Part shown: positions 49,112 through 57,708 of the stretch, in pieces
Layout: each line of letters begins with the position of its first letter
How positions within the stretch are numbered: position 1 is the stretch's first letter
Origin: Abditibacterium sp.
GTDB taxonomy: Bacteria > Armatimonadota > Abditibacteriia > Abditibacteriales > Abditibacteriaceae
DNA: 64,000 bases
Assembly: GCA_030448265.1 (NCBI GenBank)
Contig: JAUJNG010000012.1
Coordinates: 62,001-126,000, forward strand
Direction: 5' to 3'
Notes under the pieces: model-generated
What the model was told of the DNA's origin: nothing
Database searches by the model: none
The model's input: the letters and a program-made list of their open reading frames with translations, nothing else
Translations under genes and position numbers: made by a program

Positions 49112-50148
49112 TTATTTTTTGTCGTTGGGATAGTATTTGTCGATGTTGGCTTTGGTGAGAAAACGTGGTCGGTGTAGAACTTGTCGGGCATTTTCTGGCC
49201 GCTTTCCAAGGCTTTGAGCAGCACGGGCATCATCTTCGCGCCGTATTTTTCGGGAAAAGAGGCCGTCGAGCCGATCTGCGGGCTGCCAGGCTTGCGAATC
49301 TCTTCGCGGCCACGGTCGCTGGCATCAACGGCCACCACCGCGATGTCTTTTTTGCGTCCCGCCGCTTCCGCCGCAGCGATGGCGCCCGCCGCAGTGTCGT
49401 CGTTGATGCACACGATGGCGATATGTTTGGCGTTGGGGAGCGGTGAGGGTGTCGGAAACCAGTTTGCGCGCTTCTTCGAGGGTGTTTTTGCTATCGAGAT
49501 GTTTGACTTTGGCTTCGGGAATCTTGCCCACGACGCTTTCCAGCCCATCGCGCTGGCCTTCATGCGCGCGGCGGGAATGGGGCCGGATTGGGGCAGTTCG
49601 AGCATAATCAGCGCGTCCACCTGGCCGTTCCAGTTCTTCTTGATCCACTCACCCAGACCTTTGCCCGCCATCTGTCCGGCGACGGGGTTGTTGACCCCGG
49701 AAAACGTCGCTCCTGGCATCGGGATATCAATGGCAATCACGGGGATTTTCTTCGCATTGAACTTCTCCATGATGCTTTTGCCGAATTTTTCGTCGGTCTG
49801 AAACTCGATGACGCCCTGCACGCCCTGAGTGATGAAGTTGTCGGCGTTGGCCGAGGCGGTCGCGCCGTCGAGCTTGTTGTCGGCGGTGACGAGATCGACG
49901 TTGCCCGCGTCTTTGGCCGCTTTCTGGATGCCTTCGCGCACCCGAACCGCAAAAGGAATGTCCTCGGTCAGGTTGGCAAACCCGATTTTGTAGCGCTTGC
50001 CGCCGCCCGCGGCATTGGTTGAAGCGGGCGAAGACCCTTCGGTGTTTTGCGCGGTGCCTCCACCGTTGTTGCAGGCGGAAAGCAGCAGGGCCGACGACAG
50101 GCCGGCGAGGGCGAATGGCGCGCTGAGGCGCTGAAAGGAAGTGAACAT
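49112..50148 (-). CDS. Sugar ABC transporter substrate-binding lipoprotein (RbsB/RhaS-like), frameshifted
   Basis: The protein is exported and lipid-anchored: LAGLSSALLLSACNNGGG holds the lipobox LSAC. The periplasmic-binding fold shows YKIGFANLTEDIPFAVRVRE, QGVQGVIEFQTDEKFGKSIM, KKIPVIAIDIPMPGA and HIAIVCINDDTAAGAIAAAE. In the middle the frame changes at MKASAMG (one G missing; true MKGQRDGLESVVGKIPEA) and returns at PNAKH (one C extra). Near the end one T is missing; with it the end is DHVFLTKANIDKYYPNDKK at 49112. It supplies sugar to the permease and ATPase downstream. Confidence 0.88.
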
Positions 50149-50164
50149 GATGTGGGGTTAGGAC

Positions 50165-50280
50165 AAACGCAATTGAAAATTTGGCGGGCTTGCGCCCGAT
50201 TCCAATCCTGGGTTCTATCGATTGGAAGAGGGCGCAAGCCCCACTCGAACGGAGTTACTGTGGAGGATCCAACTGCGTTT
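50165..50280. repeat. Long palindrome, family C copy 3
   Basis: Ends AAACGCAATT/AACTGCGTTT (one mismatch). The core is GGGCTTGCGCCCGATTCCAA against GATTGGAAGAGGGCGCAAGC. It lies between the binding-protein start and the isomerase stop. Confidence 0.8.
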
Positions 50281-50315
50281 CTCCTATGAGTTTAAAACTA
50301 AACAGAGAGGCCGAA

Positions 50316-51743
50316 TTAGCAGATCTGGGCAACTTCGATCTCCAGCAGTTGTGCCAATTTGCGAAGTTTGGGCGCGATGTGTCCAACGCCAACCGCGCAG
50401 TGGTGGGCGGGGCCGTGAGAGTTCCAATCATTGACAAATCGCCGCGCGCCAAGAGAAAACTTATAGCGCGAGTTGGTGTTGCCGATTTCCAAAATCGGCC
50501 CAGGCACCGATTCGCCTTCCGCAACGAGGAATTTGAGGCGCCCGCCGCCCGTTTCCACAACCGAGAGCAGCGTGACCGGCCCATGCTGCACCGACATTTC
50601 GACCGACAAGCCGCGCCCCACTTTACCGTGATACACGCCCAGAGGCCGCACTTTGGTTTTGCCCTGGGCGATTTTGATGTGCCCTGGCCCGTCGTGGCCC
50701 ATCAACACCACATCGTCGTTGAAGTCGAGGGCGTAATATTCGGTAAAAGAGCCGCCCACGCCAAAAGCGTCCATGATTTTCATCGCCTGGGCGTTTTTGA
50801 CTTCCATCTCGCCCGCGCACGGCACGCCGCGCGCCGTGAGGAGCGAATTGCCCAGAATAATCGAAGAAATCGTGTCCTCGTTATCGGCGTTGCCCATTCC
50901 CATGTAATAGTAAGCGAGCGAACCTAAATCGTGATTTCGCACCATCTGGTCAAGGGCCAGAGAGGTGCGCGCCGCCCGCTTCAATTCGTCTTGCGAGCAG
51001 TCGTTTTGGACATCGAATTCCTGGTGGAACAGCGCGACGCGCTCGCTGATTTGCGCCTTGGAGAACTCACGGCGCAGCGCGGCCAGTTCATCGACTTCGA
51101 CGATTTCGATATGTCCGCCGAAGGTGGCGCATTGCAGCGTTAAGTCTGAGTAAATATCGAGCATCCCGTTGTAATAATGGCCCATGACGCCCAGGCGGTT
51201 GTGTTCCATGACGTGAGCCACGCGCGCCGCCTCGATCCACTCGTCCACCTCGCGCCAGCACTGCGGGTCGTCGTGGAGCAGGCCGGTGATTTGGTGAAAC
51301 GCGATGCCGCAGCGCCCGAACACGTTGGCGATTTCAGGAACCGGACACGCCGCGCAGAAGGCCAGCCACTCGCCCGTCATCGCGGTGCGGTCGCCCATCG
51401 CGTTGAAACGCCCGTAGTCGATGGCCGCTTCGGGCTGCAAATTGAGAATGATAACCGGCACTTTGGCGCGCCTCACCACCGGCAAAACCGTGGAAGAGAG
51501 CGCATAAGTCGTGACGTGAAGAAAAATCAGATCCACGTCTTCGCGGCGAAAGGTGTGGCCCGCTTCGAGCGCCTTTTCGGGCGTGTCGATGAGGCCCAGA
51601 TTCACAATCTCCACGCCGTCGCGCCCCAGTTTGGCGGCGACTTCCCCAACATAGCCGGTCAAACGCTCTTCCAGACCCGCGAACTGCGGCCAGTAGGCGT
51701 CGAGACCGATGCCGAACAACCCGATGCGCACTTTTTTTTGCAT
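50316..51743 (-). CDS. L-fucose/L-arabinose isomerase-family protein
   Basis: The protein has 475 residues. The N-terminus RIGLFGIGLDAYWPQFAGLE and DLIFLHVTTYALSSTVLPVV resemble the arabinose isomerase fold. The metal-site region includes VGGSFTEYYALDFNDDVVLM and GHDGPGHIKIAQGK, and the C-terminal NDWNSHGPAHHCAVGVGH holds the paired His typical of the family. It should convert an aldose (L-arabinose, L-fucose or a related deoxysugar) to a ketose. It follows GH105 and precedes the sugar importer in the same operon. The actual sugar cannot be decided from sequence alone. Confidence 0.82.
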   Translation of the reverse strand: MQKKVRIGLFGIGLDAYWPQFAGLEERLTGYVGEVAAKLGRDGVEIVNLGLIDTPEKALEAGHTFRREDVDLIFLHVTTYALSSTVLPVVRRAKVPVIILNLQPEAAIDYGRFNAMGDRTAMTGEWLAFCAACPVPEIANVFGRCGIAFHQITGLLHDDPQCWREVDEWIEAARVAHVMEHNRLGVMGHYYNGMLDIYSDLTLQCATFGGHIEIVEVDELAALRREFSKAQISERVALFHQEFDVQNDCSQDELKRAARTSLALDQMVRNHDLGSLAYYYMGMGNADNEDTISSIILGNSLLTARGVPCAGEMEVKNAQAMKIMDAFGVGGSFTEYYALDFNDDVVLMGHDGPGHIKIAQGKTKVRPLGVYHGKVGRGLSVEMSVQHGPVTLLSVVETGGGRLKFLVAEGESVPGPILEIGNTNSRYKFSLGARRFVNDWNSHGPAHHCAVGVGHIAPKLRKLAQLLEIEVAQIC

Positions 51744-51922
51744 ATAGACTGCTTATCTTAATTGGCCGCGCGCGATGGTGTCTGACACCGACGCGAGCGG
51801 CGCCGTCATCGCCGACATCTTCACCGAGGCCGAAGAAAGCGCCGTCGAAGCGACGTTTTACCGCGAAATCCGGCGCGCCAGGCTCGAAGGGCGGCGCGTT
51901 CATCTGCTGCCGATTGGCGGCT

Positions 51923-53221
51923 TCACCGACCTTTTTCGAGTTCCGGCCCGTCAATCCAAAATCCGATACGATTGTTTTCCCACGCGATGTCGTCGAAGCG
52001 TTCCGGCACATGGCGCACAAAGGCGCGATGGGAAACCGTGCCGGTGGCGGGAACCAAAGCCGAAACGGGAAAACTGGCGGCTTTCAATTTCACCATTTCG
52101 GTCGCGGCGAGCAAGAAACCGCCCGTCGCGTAAAGCTGCGTGCCCTCGGCAAACACCGGTTTGGGCGAGGCGCCCACCGGCTGCACCCAGCCTGGCAAAT
52201 GGTCGGCGCGGCGATGCGCCACCAACCCAGCCCACGCGATTTCGGCGGCGTTTTGGTATCTCGCGCGCGGCAAAAGCCCGCTGTTCACGCCCCACGCCAG
52301 GGCGTAGCAGTAAAACGCCGTCCCACTGCTTTCGGGCGCGGGAAAAGATTGGGGATCGAGCAAGCTGGCACGCCACATCCCGTCCTGGCCCTGCAATAAC
52401 ACCAGTTTTGCCGCGATATCGCGAAACATCTGCTCATAGCGGGGCCGCGTGGGATAATCGCGCGGCATCCAGTGGAGAACCCGCGCCAGACCCGCCAGAA
52501 CCCAGCCGTTGCCGCGCGACCAGAACATCTTTTGGCCGTTGCGCTCGACCTTTTTTAAAAAGCCGCGGTCGCGAAAAAAGAGATGTTCTGCGGGGTCGTA
52601 AAGCAGCGCGGCGGTTTTCCACCACTCTTTGTCCATCGCGTCGAGATATTTGCGCTCGCCGGTCAGATGCGAGAGGCGCGCCAGCACCGGCGGCGCCATG
52701 AAAAGCGCGTCGCACCACCACCACACCACGGGGCGCGGCTCCAATTCGGTTGCATTGAGGCGCTCGACCAGCAAATCCATATCGGCCCGAATCGGCGCCA
52801 GAGCTGCCTCATCGCGGCGGCGCGCGTAATGGGCCAGAAAAGCCTGGCCGATCACGTCATCGTCGGCGTGAAAGGGAAATTTGGCACTGACGGGCGGCTT
52901 CCACGCCACTTTTTCACCCATCTGGCGCACCGCCTCGGCTTCGAGTGGGCGCTGCGAAAACTCCCCAAACTCGGCGATTCCCGTCCACATCACCCCGCCG
53001 ATCCAATCGGTGAAACGACCGTCGCGGCCCTCCAACGCCCGCAGTTGCGCCTCGCTGGTCTCGCGCGCCCGCGCGATAATTTGGGGTGCAGCAAGCGGCC
53101 CCGCCGTAGTTGGCGCCGCAGTTGGCGCTACCGCGAGGGTTTGCGCGCAGCCCGACTGCGTCTGTGCCAGCAGCGCCGCGACCAAGAGCAACGCGCCCCC
53201 GATCCATTGCGTTTTTTTCAT
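51923..53221 (-). CDS. GH105 unsaturated glucuronyl/galacturonyl hydrolase with a clipped DUF4861-like tail
   Basis: The protein has 432 residues with a signal peptide (IGGALLLVAALLAQTQSGCA). The (alpha/alpha)6 barrel has Asp171 in VVWWWCDALFMA, the expected catalytic acid, and MFWSRGNGWVLAGLARVL and ESSGTAFYCYALAWG. GH105 removes the unsaturated uronic acid left by a lyase, for example from rhamnogalacturonan or ulvan. The last 35 residues (FVRHVPERFDDIAWENNRIG) match the beginning of a DUF4861 domain and then stop; a full domain would need about 200 more residues. About 180 non-coding bases follow before the isomerase start. Confidence 0.87.
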   Translation of the reverse strand: MKKTQWIGGALLLVAALLAQTQSGCAQTLAVAPTAAPTTAGPLAAPQIIARARETSEAQLRALEGRDGRFTDWIGGVMWTGIAEFGEFSQRPLEAEAVRQMGEKVAWKPPVSAKFPFHADDDVIGQAFLAHYARRRDEAALAPIRADMDLLVERLNATELEPRPVVWWWCDALFMAPPVLARLSHLTGERKYLDAMDKEWWKTAALLYDPAEHLFFRDRGFLKKVERNGQKMFWSRGNGWVLAGLARVLHWMPRDYPTRPRYEQMFRDIAAKLVLLQGQDGMWRASLLDPQSFPAPESSGTAFYCYALAWGVNSGLLPRARYQNAAEIAWAGLVAHRRADHLPGWVQPVGASPKPVFAEGTQLYATGGFLLAATEMVKLKAASFPVSALVPATGTVSHRAFVRHVPERFDDIAWENNRIGFWIDGPELEKGR

Positions 53222-53246
53222 TGCCGGAAGCAGCCCCTATTGAAAT

Positions 53247-55592
53247 TCATTTTTGACGCTCCAAACGCAAGCTGCTGACCTGATTCCAGCGCACACCGAG
53301 CGCGCCATCGCCGCGTTTTGGAGGTTTCACACCCCGCGTCGCAACGCGCCATTTTCCGTTTGGCAAGGAAATCCAGCAGATTTCGTCCGATTTGGCGGCG
53401 CCTGGCAGCCTTTGCGCGCTGATTTCGATCCAATCGCGGCCCGCGCGCACCCACAAAACGCGGTCGTGCCAGGCGATGCGGTCGATGGATAGTTCGGGCC
53501 ACTCGCGCGGCAACCTGGGAGCGAGCGAAAAGCCGTCGCCGCGCGGCACAAAGCCCAGAAAGCCATCGAGCATCACCTGCGGCACTAAAACGCTTTCTTT
53601 GAATTCGTTGTCCATGCCCAGACCGCCAGGCGGGCCGCCGCCCTGCAAGGTCGCTCCGCCAGGTTTGGAGGCGTAATAAGCGCGATAACCGCCCGCCGCC
53701 GTGACTTCGCCGAACCACCTGGAGACTTCTTTTAAGCGCGCCCAGGCATCGTCGGGGCCATTAGTTTGGAGGCGCGCCATCAGATCGTGATAGGAAAACG
53801 CCAAAACCGCGCCGCCGTCCTGCACCTGATTACCCCAGGGCGTGTTTTCCGGCTTGCTCCACCAAAAGGTGTAATAGTCGAGATTGCGTTTGGTCGTGGA
53901 GCGCGGCCCGAAGCGCCAGTGATAAATATCCGCGCCCTGCGAGGTATCGCCGGCGACGAGGCGCTTGCCGTCGAGCCACGCCATGATTTGCCGCGCGTGA
54001 TTTTCGTCCGCCAGACCGTAGTGGATCGCTTCCAGGTTGACGAAGGTGAAACCGTAATCGTAACTTTGGCCCCTGTCGTCGATGTTGGCGATAAAACGTC
54101 CGGTTTCGCGGTTCCAGAACACCTGGTTGCTGATGCGTTTGACCTCGGCGGCGTGTTTTTCGAGTTCGGAGACCTCAAATCGCGCTTCGGTTGGAATTTT
54201 CCATTCGGGATGATTCTGAATCTGCTTTTCGACCTCGATCATGCGCCGCACAGCGCCGTAATATAAAATCGTGGCATAAGCGTCTTTGCCGCCAAAGGGC
54301 AGCAAATCCCAGTAATTGCTCCCTACCCCACGTCCGGCGAGCGCCTGCGCGGGGCCGTCGCCCTCGCGTTTGAGGCCGCTTCCGCCTTCGTGACCGACCC
54401 ACTTGGTGGTGACATAGCCGTTTTTCAGCGTGCCGTAGTCGGCTTGCATGAAGCGCAGCGCGCGGCGCATTCGGACGGCGTTTTCGCGCAGAAACTGGAG
54501 GTCGCCCGTCCAGCCGAAATAGGTCGCGCAGCCCATGATAAACGCCTGATTATTGACGTTGTGGCGCGTGTCATACGAGGAAACCAGCGCCTGCAAGGTC
54601 ACTTTGGCGCCCGCCTCGCGGTTGCCGAAACCGATGCGAAGCTGACGAATATCGCCGTTCCACGCCGGATGCTTCCACATCGCCACCGGTTCGTAAGCGA
54701 TGGCGCCGTCTTCGAGCGGTTCGAGGCGCGCCCGCGTGCCGTGATGATGCAGTCGCACCTCGCCGGTTTCCGCAGTGGGGAAATAAACGCGGCGCGTTTC
54801 GCTCCAATTCGGCTGGTCGGGCGTCGTCCATTCGATGTAGGGACGCGCGTTTTTGAGGCCCGTCGAATGCCAGAGAACCAGCAGAAACGGCATCTGGAAC
54901 GCCTTCATTTCCTTGACCGGCGAGGTCACCAGCGCTTCCGGCGCCTTTAAATCGAGATGCCAGCCGTCTTTTTCAACCCTATTTTCGCCGATGCCACCCA
55001 AAGTCCAACCATCGGGCGTCGAAAGCGCGTTATGGCGATAAGGCGGGCCGATGGTGCCCTGAAACGAAAAGTGCCACTGCGCGCCGCCCGCGCCCCAGTG
55101 CCCTGGCGGAAGCGGCCAGCCGAGCGGATAGGCCATCGAAATGTGCTGGTGCGTGCCGACATAACCCTCATCGCTCATGATGCGACCGCTGAGTTGCTGT
55201 TTCCAGCGCAGGCGCGTCGCGGCGTTGCCGGTCATGCCCGTTGTGTCGGGGATACCCAGCGGATTGGGGCCAGGCGGGGGCGGCGGAACGGCATCTTTGA
55301 GCGTGGCGGGCCATAGCGCGGCGCTCGCCAGCCAGTCGTCGTAGAGAGTGGGTGTCAGGGCGCGCGCGGCGGGCGGATAATGGAGCCAGAACAAGTCGCG
55401 CAGCGCGTCCAACTCCTTTTGGTGACCAGGCGCACGGAAGGCGGGGAAATCGGCGGGAACGGGCGGTGGAGGCGGCACGGGAGTCGGCATCGGTTTGGGC
55501 GCGGGAGTCGCGGTTTGAGCGAGAGTTGGCGCGCTTTGAGATGCGATGAGCGCAACCAAGATTCCGACGCAGGAGCGCAGCGATTTTTGCAT
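53247..55592 (-). CDS. Secreted six-hairpin glycosidase-like protein
   Basis: The protein has 781 residues. A signal peptide (VGILVALIASQSAPTLAQ) and a proline-rich linker (PKPMPTPVPPPPPVP) are followed by an N-terminal beta domain (about 130-330) and an (alpha/alpha)6 catalytic-like domain (about 340-690; NNQAFIMGCATYFGWTGDLQ, KWVGHEGGSGLKREGDGPAQ, GVGSNYWDLLPFGGKDAYAT, WGNQVQDGGAVLAFSYHDLM). A short beta domain closes the protein (LSIDRIAWHDRVLWVRAG). The layout is like GH78 alpha-L-rhamnosidases and related six-hairpin families, but no family-specific motif was recognised with certainty. It lies between the ADP-ribosylglycohydrolase-like gene and GH105. Confidence 0.68.
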   Translation of the reverse strand: MQKSLRSCVGILVALIASQSAPTLAQTATPAPKPMPTPVPPPPPVPADFPAFRAPGHQKELDALRDLFWLHYPPAARALTPTLYDDWLASAALWPATLKDAVPPPPPGPNPLGIPDTTGMTGNAATRLRWKQQLSGRIMSDEGYVGTHQHISMAYPLGWPLPPGHWGAGGAQWHFSFQGTIGPPYRHNALSTPDGWTLGGIGENRVEKDGWHLDLKAPEALVTSPVKEMKAFQMPFLLVLWHSTGLKNARPYIEWTTPDQPNWSETRRVYFPTAETGEVRLHHHGTRARLEPLEDGAIAYEPVAMWKHPAWNGDIRQLRIGFGNREAGAKVTLQALVSSYDTRHNVNNQAFIMGCATYFGWTGDLQFLRENAVRMRRALRFMQADYGTLKNGYVTTKWVGHEGGSGLKREGDGPAQALAGRGVGSNYWDLLPFGGKDAYATILYYGAVRRMIEVEKQIQNHPEWKIPTEARFEVSELEKHAAEVKRISNQVFWNRETGRFIANIDDRGQSYDYGFTFVNLEAIHYGLADENHARQIMAWLDGKRLVAGDTSQGADIYHWRFGPRSTTKRNLDYYTFWWSKPENTPWGNQVQDGGAVLAFSYHDLMARLQTNGPDDAWARLKEVSRWFGEVTAAGGYRAYYASKPGGATLQGGGPPGGLGMDNEFKESVLVPQVMLDGFLGFVPRGDGFSLAPRLPREWPELSIDRIAWHDRVLWVRAGRDWIEISAQRLPGAAKSDEICWISLPNGKWRVATRGVKPPKRGDGALGVRWNQVSSLRLERQK

Positions 55593-55608
55593 GATTTTCG
55601 AAAGTGCG

Positions 55609-55721
55609 GGCGAATGAATTCGCAGCCAGCCGTAGCCGTCGGCCTACGCCGACGAATTCGCGCGTTGAATGCATTCGTCAACGAAGGTTGACGGCTTTTT
55701 CTGGCTGCGAATTCATTCGCC
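55609..55721. repeat. Long palindrome, family A copy 3, overlapping a stop codon
   Basis: Arms GGCGAATGAATTCGCAGCCA and GTAGCCGTCGG/inverse. The right arm includes the last codon and stop of the ADP-ribosylglycohydrolase-like gene (55713-55715). The core CGCAGCCA(A/G)C is shared with 2342 and 10634. Confidence 0.8.
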
Positions 55722-57692
55722 GGTCGCTTCATCCCACGGAAACCGCGTCCAGCGCGCAGTTGTCAGTCCGGTGTGGCGCGCGCCGTGACACACGATGAAG
55801 TGCGCCTGAAACGGCAGTTCTGCATCCTCGGCACGAACATATTTGATGAGAACTTCGTTCCAACCCGCCCGCAAATGCGCGTTGCCATAGGGCGCGGCGG
55901 TGCCGTCATAAGGGCCGTCGTAATTGGGACGCAGTGGCCGCGCGGCGAGCGAAGTGGCGATGGGTTCGCCATTGACCCAGATTTTGGCCGCGCAGGTGGT
56001 GCCGGTGGCGACCCAGCCGTCTTTGACTTCTTCGTCGCAGTGCAGCCAGAGTTGCGCGTAAAGCACGCCGCCTTTGGCGAGTTCGCCTTCGACGGGAAGC
56101 GCATTATCGAGCGCGACGACCTCGCGCCACTCGCCCTTTCGCGCCTGGGGCGACATGGCGTCGCCGGAGGGGTGTTCGAGTTCGAGTTCGGCTTCCATCG
56201 CCTCGGCGACTTCTTTTCCATCGAGCGGAAACGGCCCGCACAACCGCACCGCGCGCGCGCCGACCATCACCAGAGGCGCGGCGCTTTGCACCGGACGGTT
56301 GCGCGCCGCAGCCGCCACGAAAACCGTTTGCGCGTTTTCCAACTGGCCTCGCGCTGGCGATTCAAGGTGCAAATCGATTTTAACTGCGCCGCCTGCCGGA
56401 ATTTCGACGCTGTTTTGCGCCAATTTTGCGCTCCAGCCGGCGGGCGCCACTGCAGAACACGCGACTTGCAGCGCTTTGGGCTGCGGATTGGAAAGCGCGA
56501 CCTGCACCGTTTTTTGAGAATTGGGCGCCATCGCGGGCGTGTCGATGTAGTCGAGCGCGACGTGAACCGCGTCGTTGAGGTTGGAAAACTCGACGCTCGT
56601 CGGGTTTTTGTGCCACAGCGCGCGCACGCTGTCATCGGCCCACAGTTCGGTTTCGCTCGTTTTTACGGTGTCGTCGCCGTTCAAAAGTCCGTGAAACGAC
56701 AAAACGCGGCGCGCCTGAACCAAAACGCGCTCGGTCAGTTCGTCTAAGGTTTGCGGGATTTCTTCGACGTGCGTCAGTCCGCCCGACGGCGCGCTGGTGG
56801 CGATGGTGTGGCCCAGCGGCTCCGTCCATTTTTCGGGCAAAGACTGGGCGCCGCCGATGATGCCCAGCACGCTGCCCAGGGTCGCGCCCGTGCAGTCGGT
56901 GTCGTAGCCGCAGTTGACGGCTTTGCAAATCGCGTCGCCGAATTCGAGTCCCCACAGCCAGCCCACGACCTGAAACGCGATGTTGGGCGGCGAAAACTGC
57001 GCGTTATAATGCGGCGCGGTTTCCAACACTTTTTGCCGCGCCTCCTGCCATGTCAAGCCCTGAGCATGGCAATCCCGCGCCACGCGAATCGCGCGCGCCG
57101 TCAAACAGGTTTCGGGAATGTAAGACAGGCCAATATCGAGCAGCTTGTCCACGTCCGACACGCAAAACGCGGCGGATTCGACGGCGGTGTTGAAAAACTC
57201 GCCATAAATGCTTTCGCCGCCGGCGTGATCGACGATGCCGTCCTCAAAAGCAAGCCGCACCGCGACGCGCGGCGCGCCAGGCGCAACGCAGGCCCAGATT
57301 TCCGAGCGAATCGGACAGCCCATGCAGTCGCGGAACCAGTTGTTATAGTAGCTCGAAATCGGCGGGCGAAGTCCCAGCGAGAGGCCGGTTTTACTCAGGC
57401 CGAACTCGTCCATGTTGTAGGCGATGTGGTTTTGCCAGGTGCGCGCCAGATCGGCGGCTTTGAGCTGCGGCCCGACTTCTTCGAGCGCGCGCAGCCACAC
57501 CAACTGCATTTCGAGATCGTCGTTGGGAATGCCGCCATCGGCCAAGACCGGATACCACCACACATCGAAAACTTCGGCTTCGCCCCACGCTTTTTCGAGC
57601 GGCGTTCCGAGCGTTCCGCCGCAGTTTTTGCCCATCCAGCAGCCCAGAATTTGGTCGCGCAGACGTGCGCTGTTAAGGTTGATTTGATTCAT
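55713..57692 (-). CDS. ADP-ribosylglycohydrolase-family protein with C-terminal beta domains
   Basis: The protein has 659 residues. The N-terminal 330 residues are an ADP-ribosylglycohydrolase fold: GCWMGKNCGGTLGTPLEK, metal ligands Asn57-Asp58-Asp59 and Glu61 in GIPNDDLEMQLVW, and GYDTDCTGATLGSVLGI. The C-terminal half is all-beta (VDYIDTP to FQAHFIVCHG) and includes an NEW3-like stretch and a galactose-binding-like end (LRAGWNEVLIKYV). No signal peptide is seen. Such proteins are frequent in glycan operons without a proven role; hydrolysis of an N- or O-glycosidic ribosyl-like bond is only a family expectation. Confidence 0.82.
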   Translation of the reverse strand: MNQINLNSARLRDQILGCWMGKNCGGTLGTPLEKAWGEAEVFDVWWYPVLADGGIPNDDLEMQLVWLRALEEVGPQLKAADLARTWQNHIAYNMDEFGLSKTGLSLGLRPPISSYYNNWFRDCMGCPIRSEIWACVAPGAPRVAVRLAFEDGIVDHAGGESIYGEFFNTAVESAAFCVSDVDKLLDIGLSYIPETCLTARAIRVARDCHAQGLTWQEARQKVLETAPHYNAQFSPPNIAFQVVGWLWGLEFGDAICKAVNCGYDTDCTGATLGSVLGIIGGAQSLPEKWTEPLGHTIATSAPSGGLTHVEEIPQTLDELTERVLVQARRVLSFHGLLNGDDTVKTSETELWADDSVRALWHKNPTSVEFSNLNDAVHVALDYIDTPAMAPNSQKTVQVALSNPQPKALQVACSAVAPAGWSAKLAQNSVEIPAGGAVKIDLHLESPARGQLENAQTVFVAAAARNRPVQSAAPLVMVGARAVRLCGPFPLDGKEVAEAMEAELELEHPSGDAMSPQARKGEWREVVALDNALPVEGELAKGGVLYAQLWLHCDEEVKDGWVATGTTCAAKIWVNGEPIATSLAARPLRPNYDGPYDGTAAPYGNAHLRAGWNEVLIKYVRAEDAELPFQAHFIVCHGARHTGLTTARWTRFPWDEATGE

Positions 57693-57708
57693 GAAAAGAG
57701 GTTCTCGA

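Noticed and set aside
51775-52701. 308-codon + strand frame across the GH105 3' region
   Set aside because: Antisense to a clear GH105 domain; arginine/proline-rich shadow translation.
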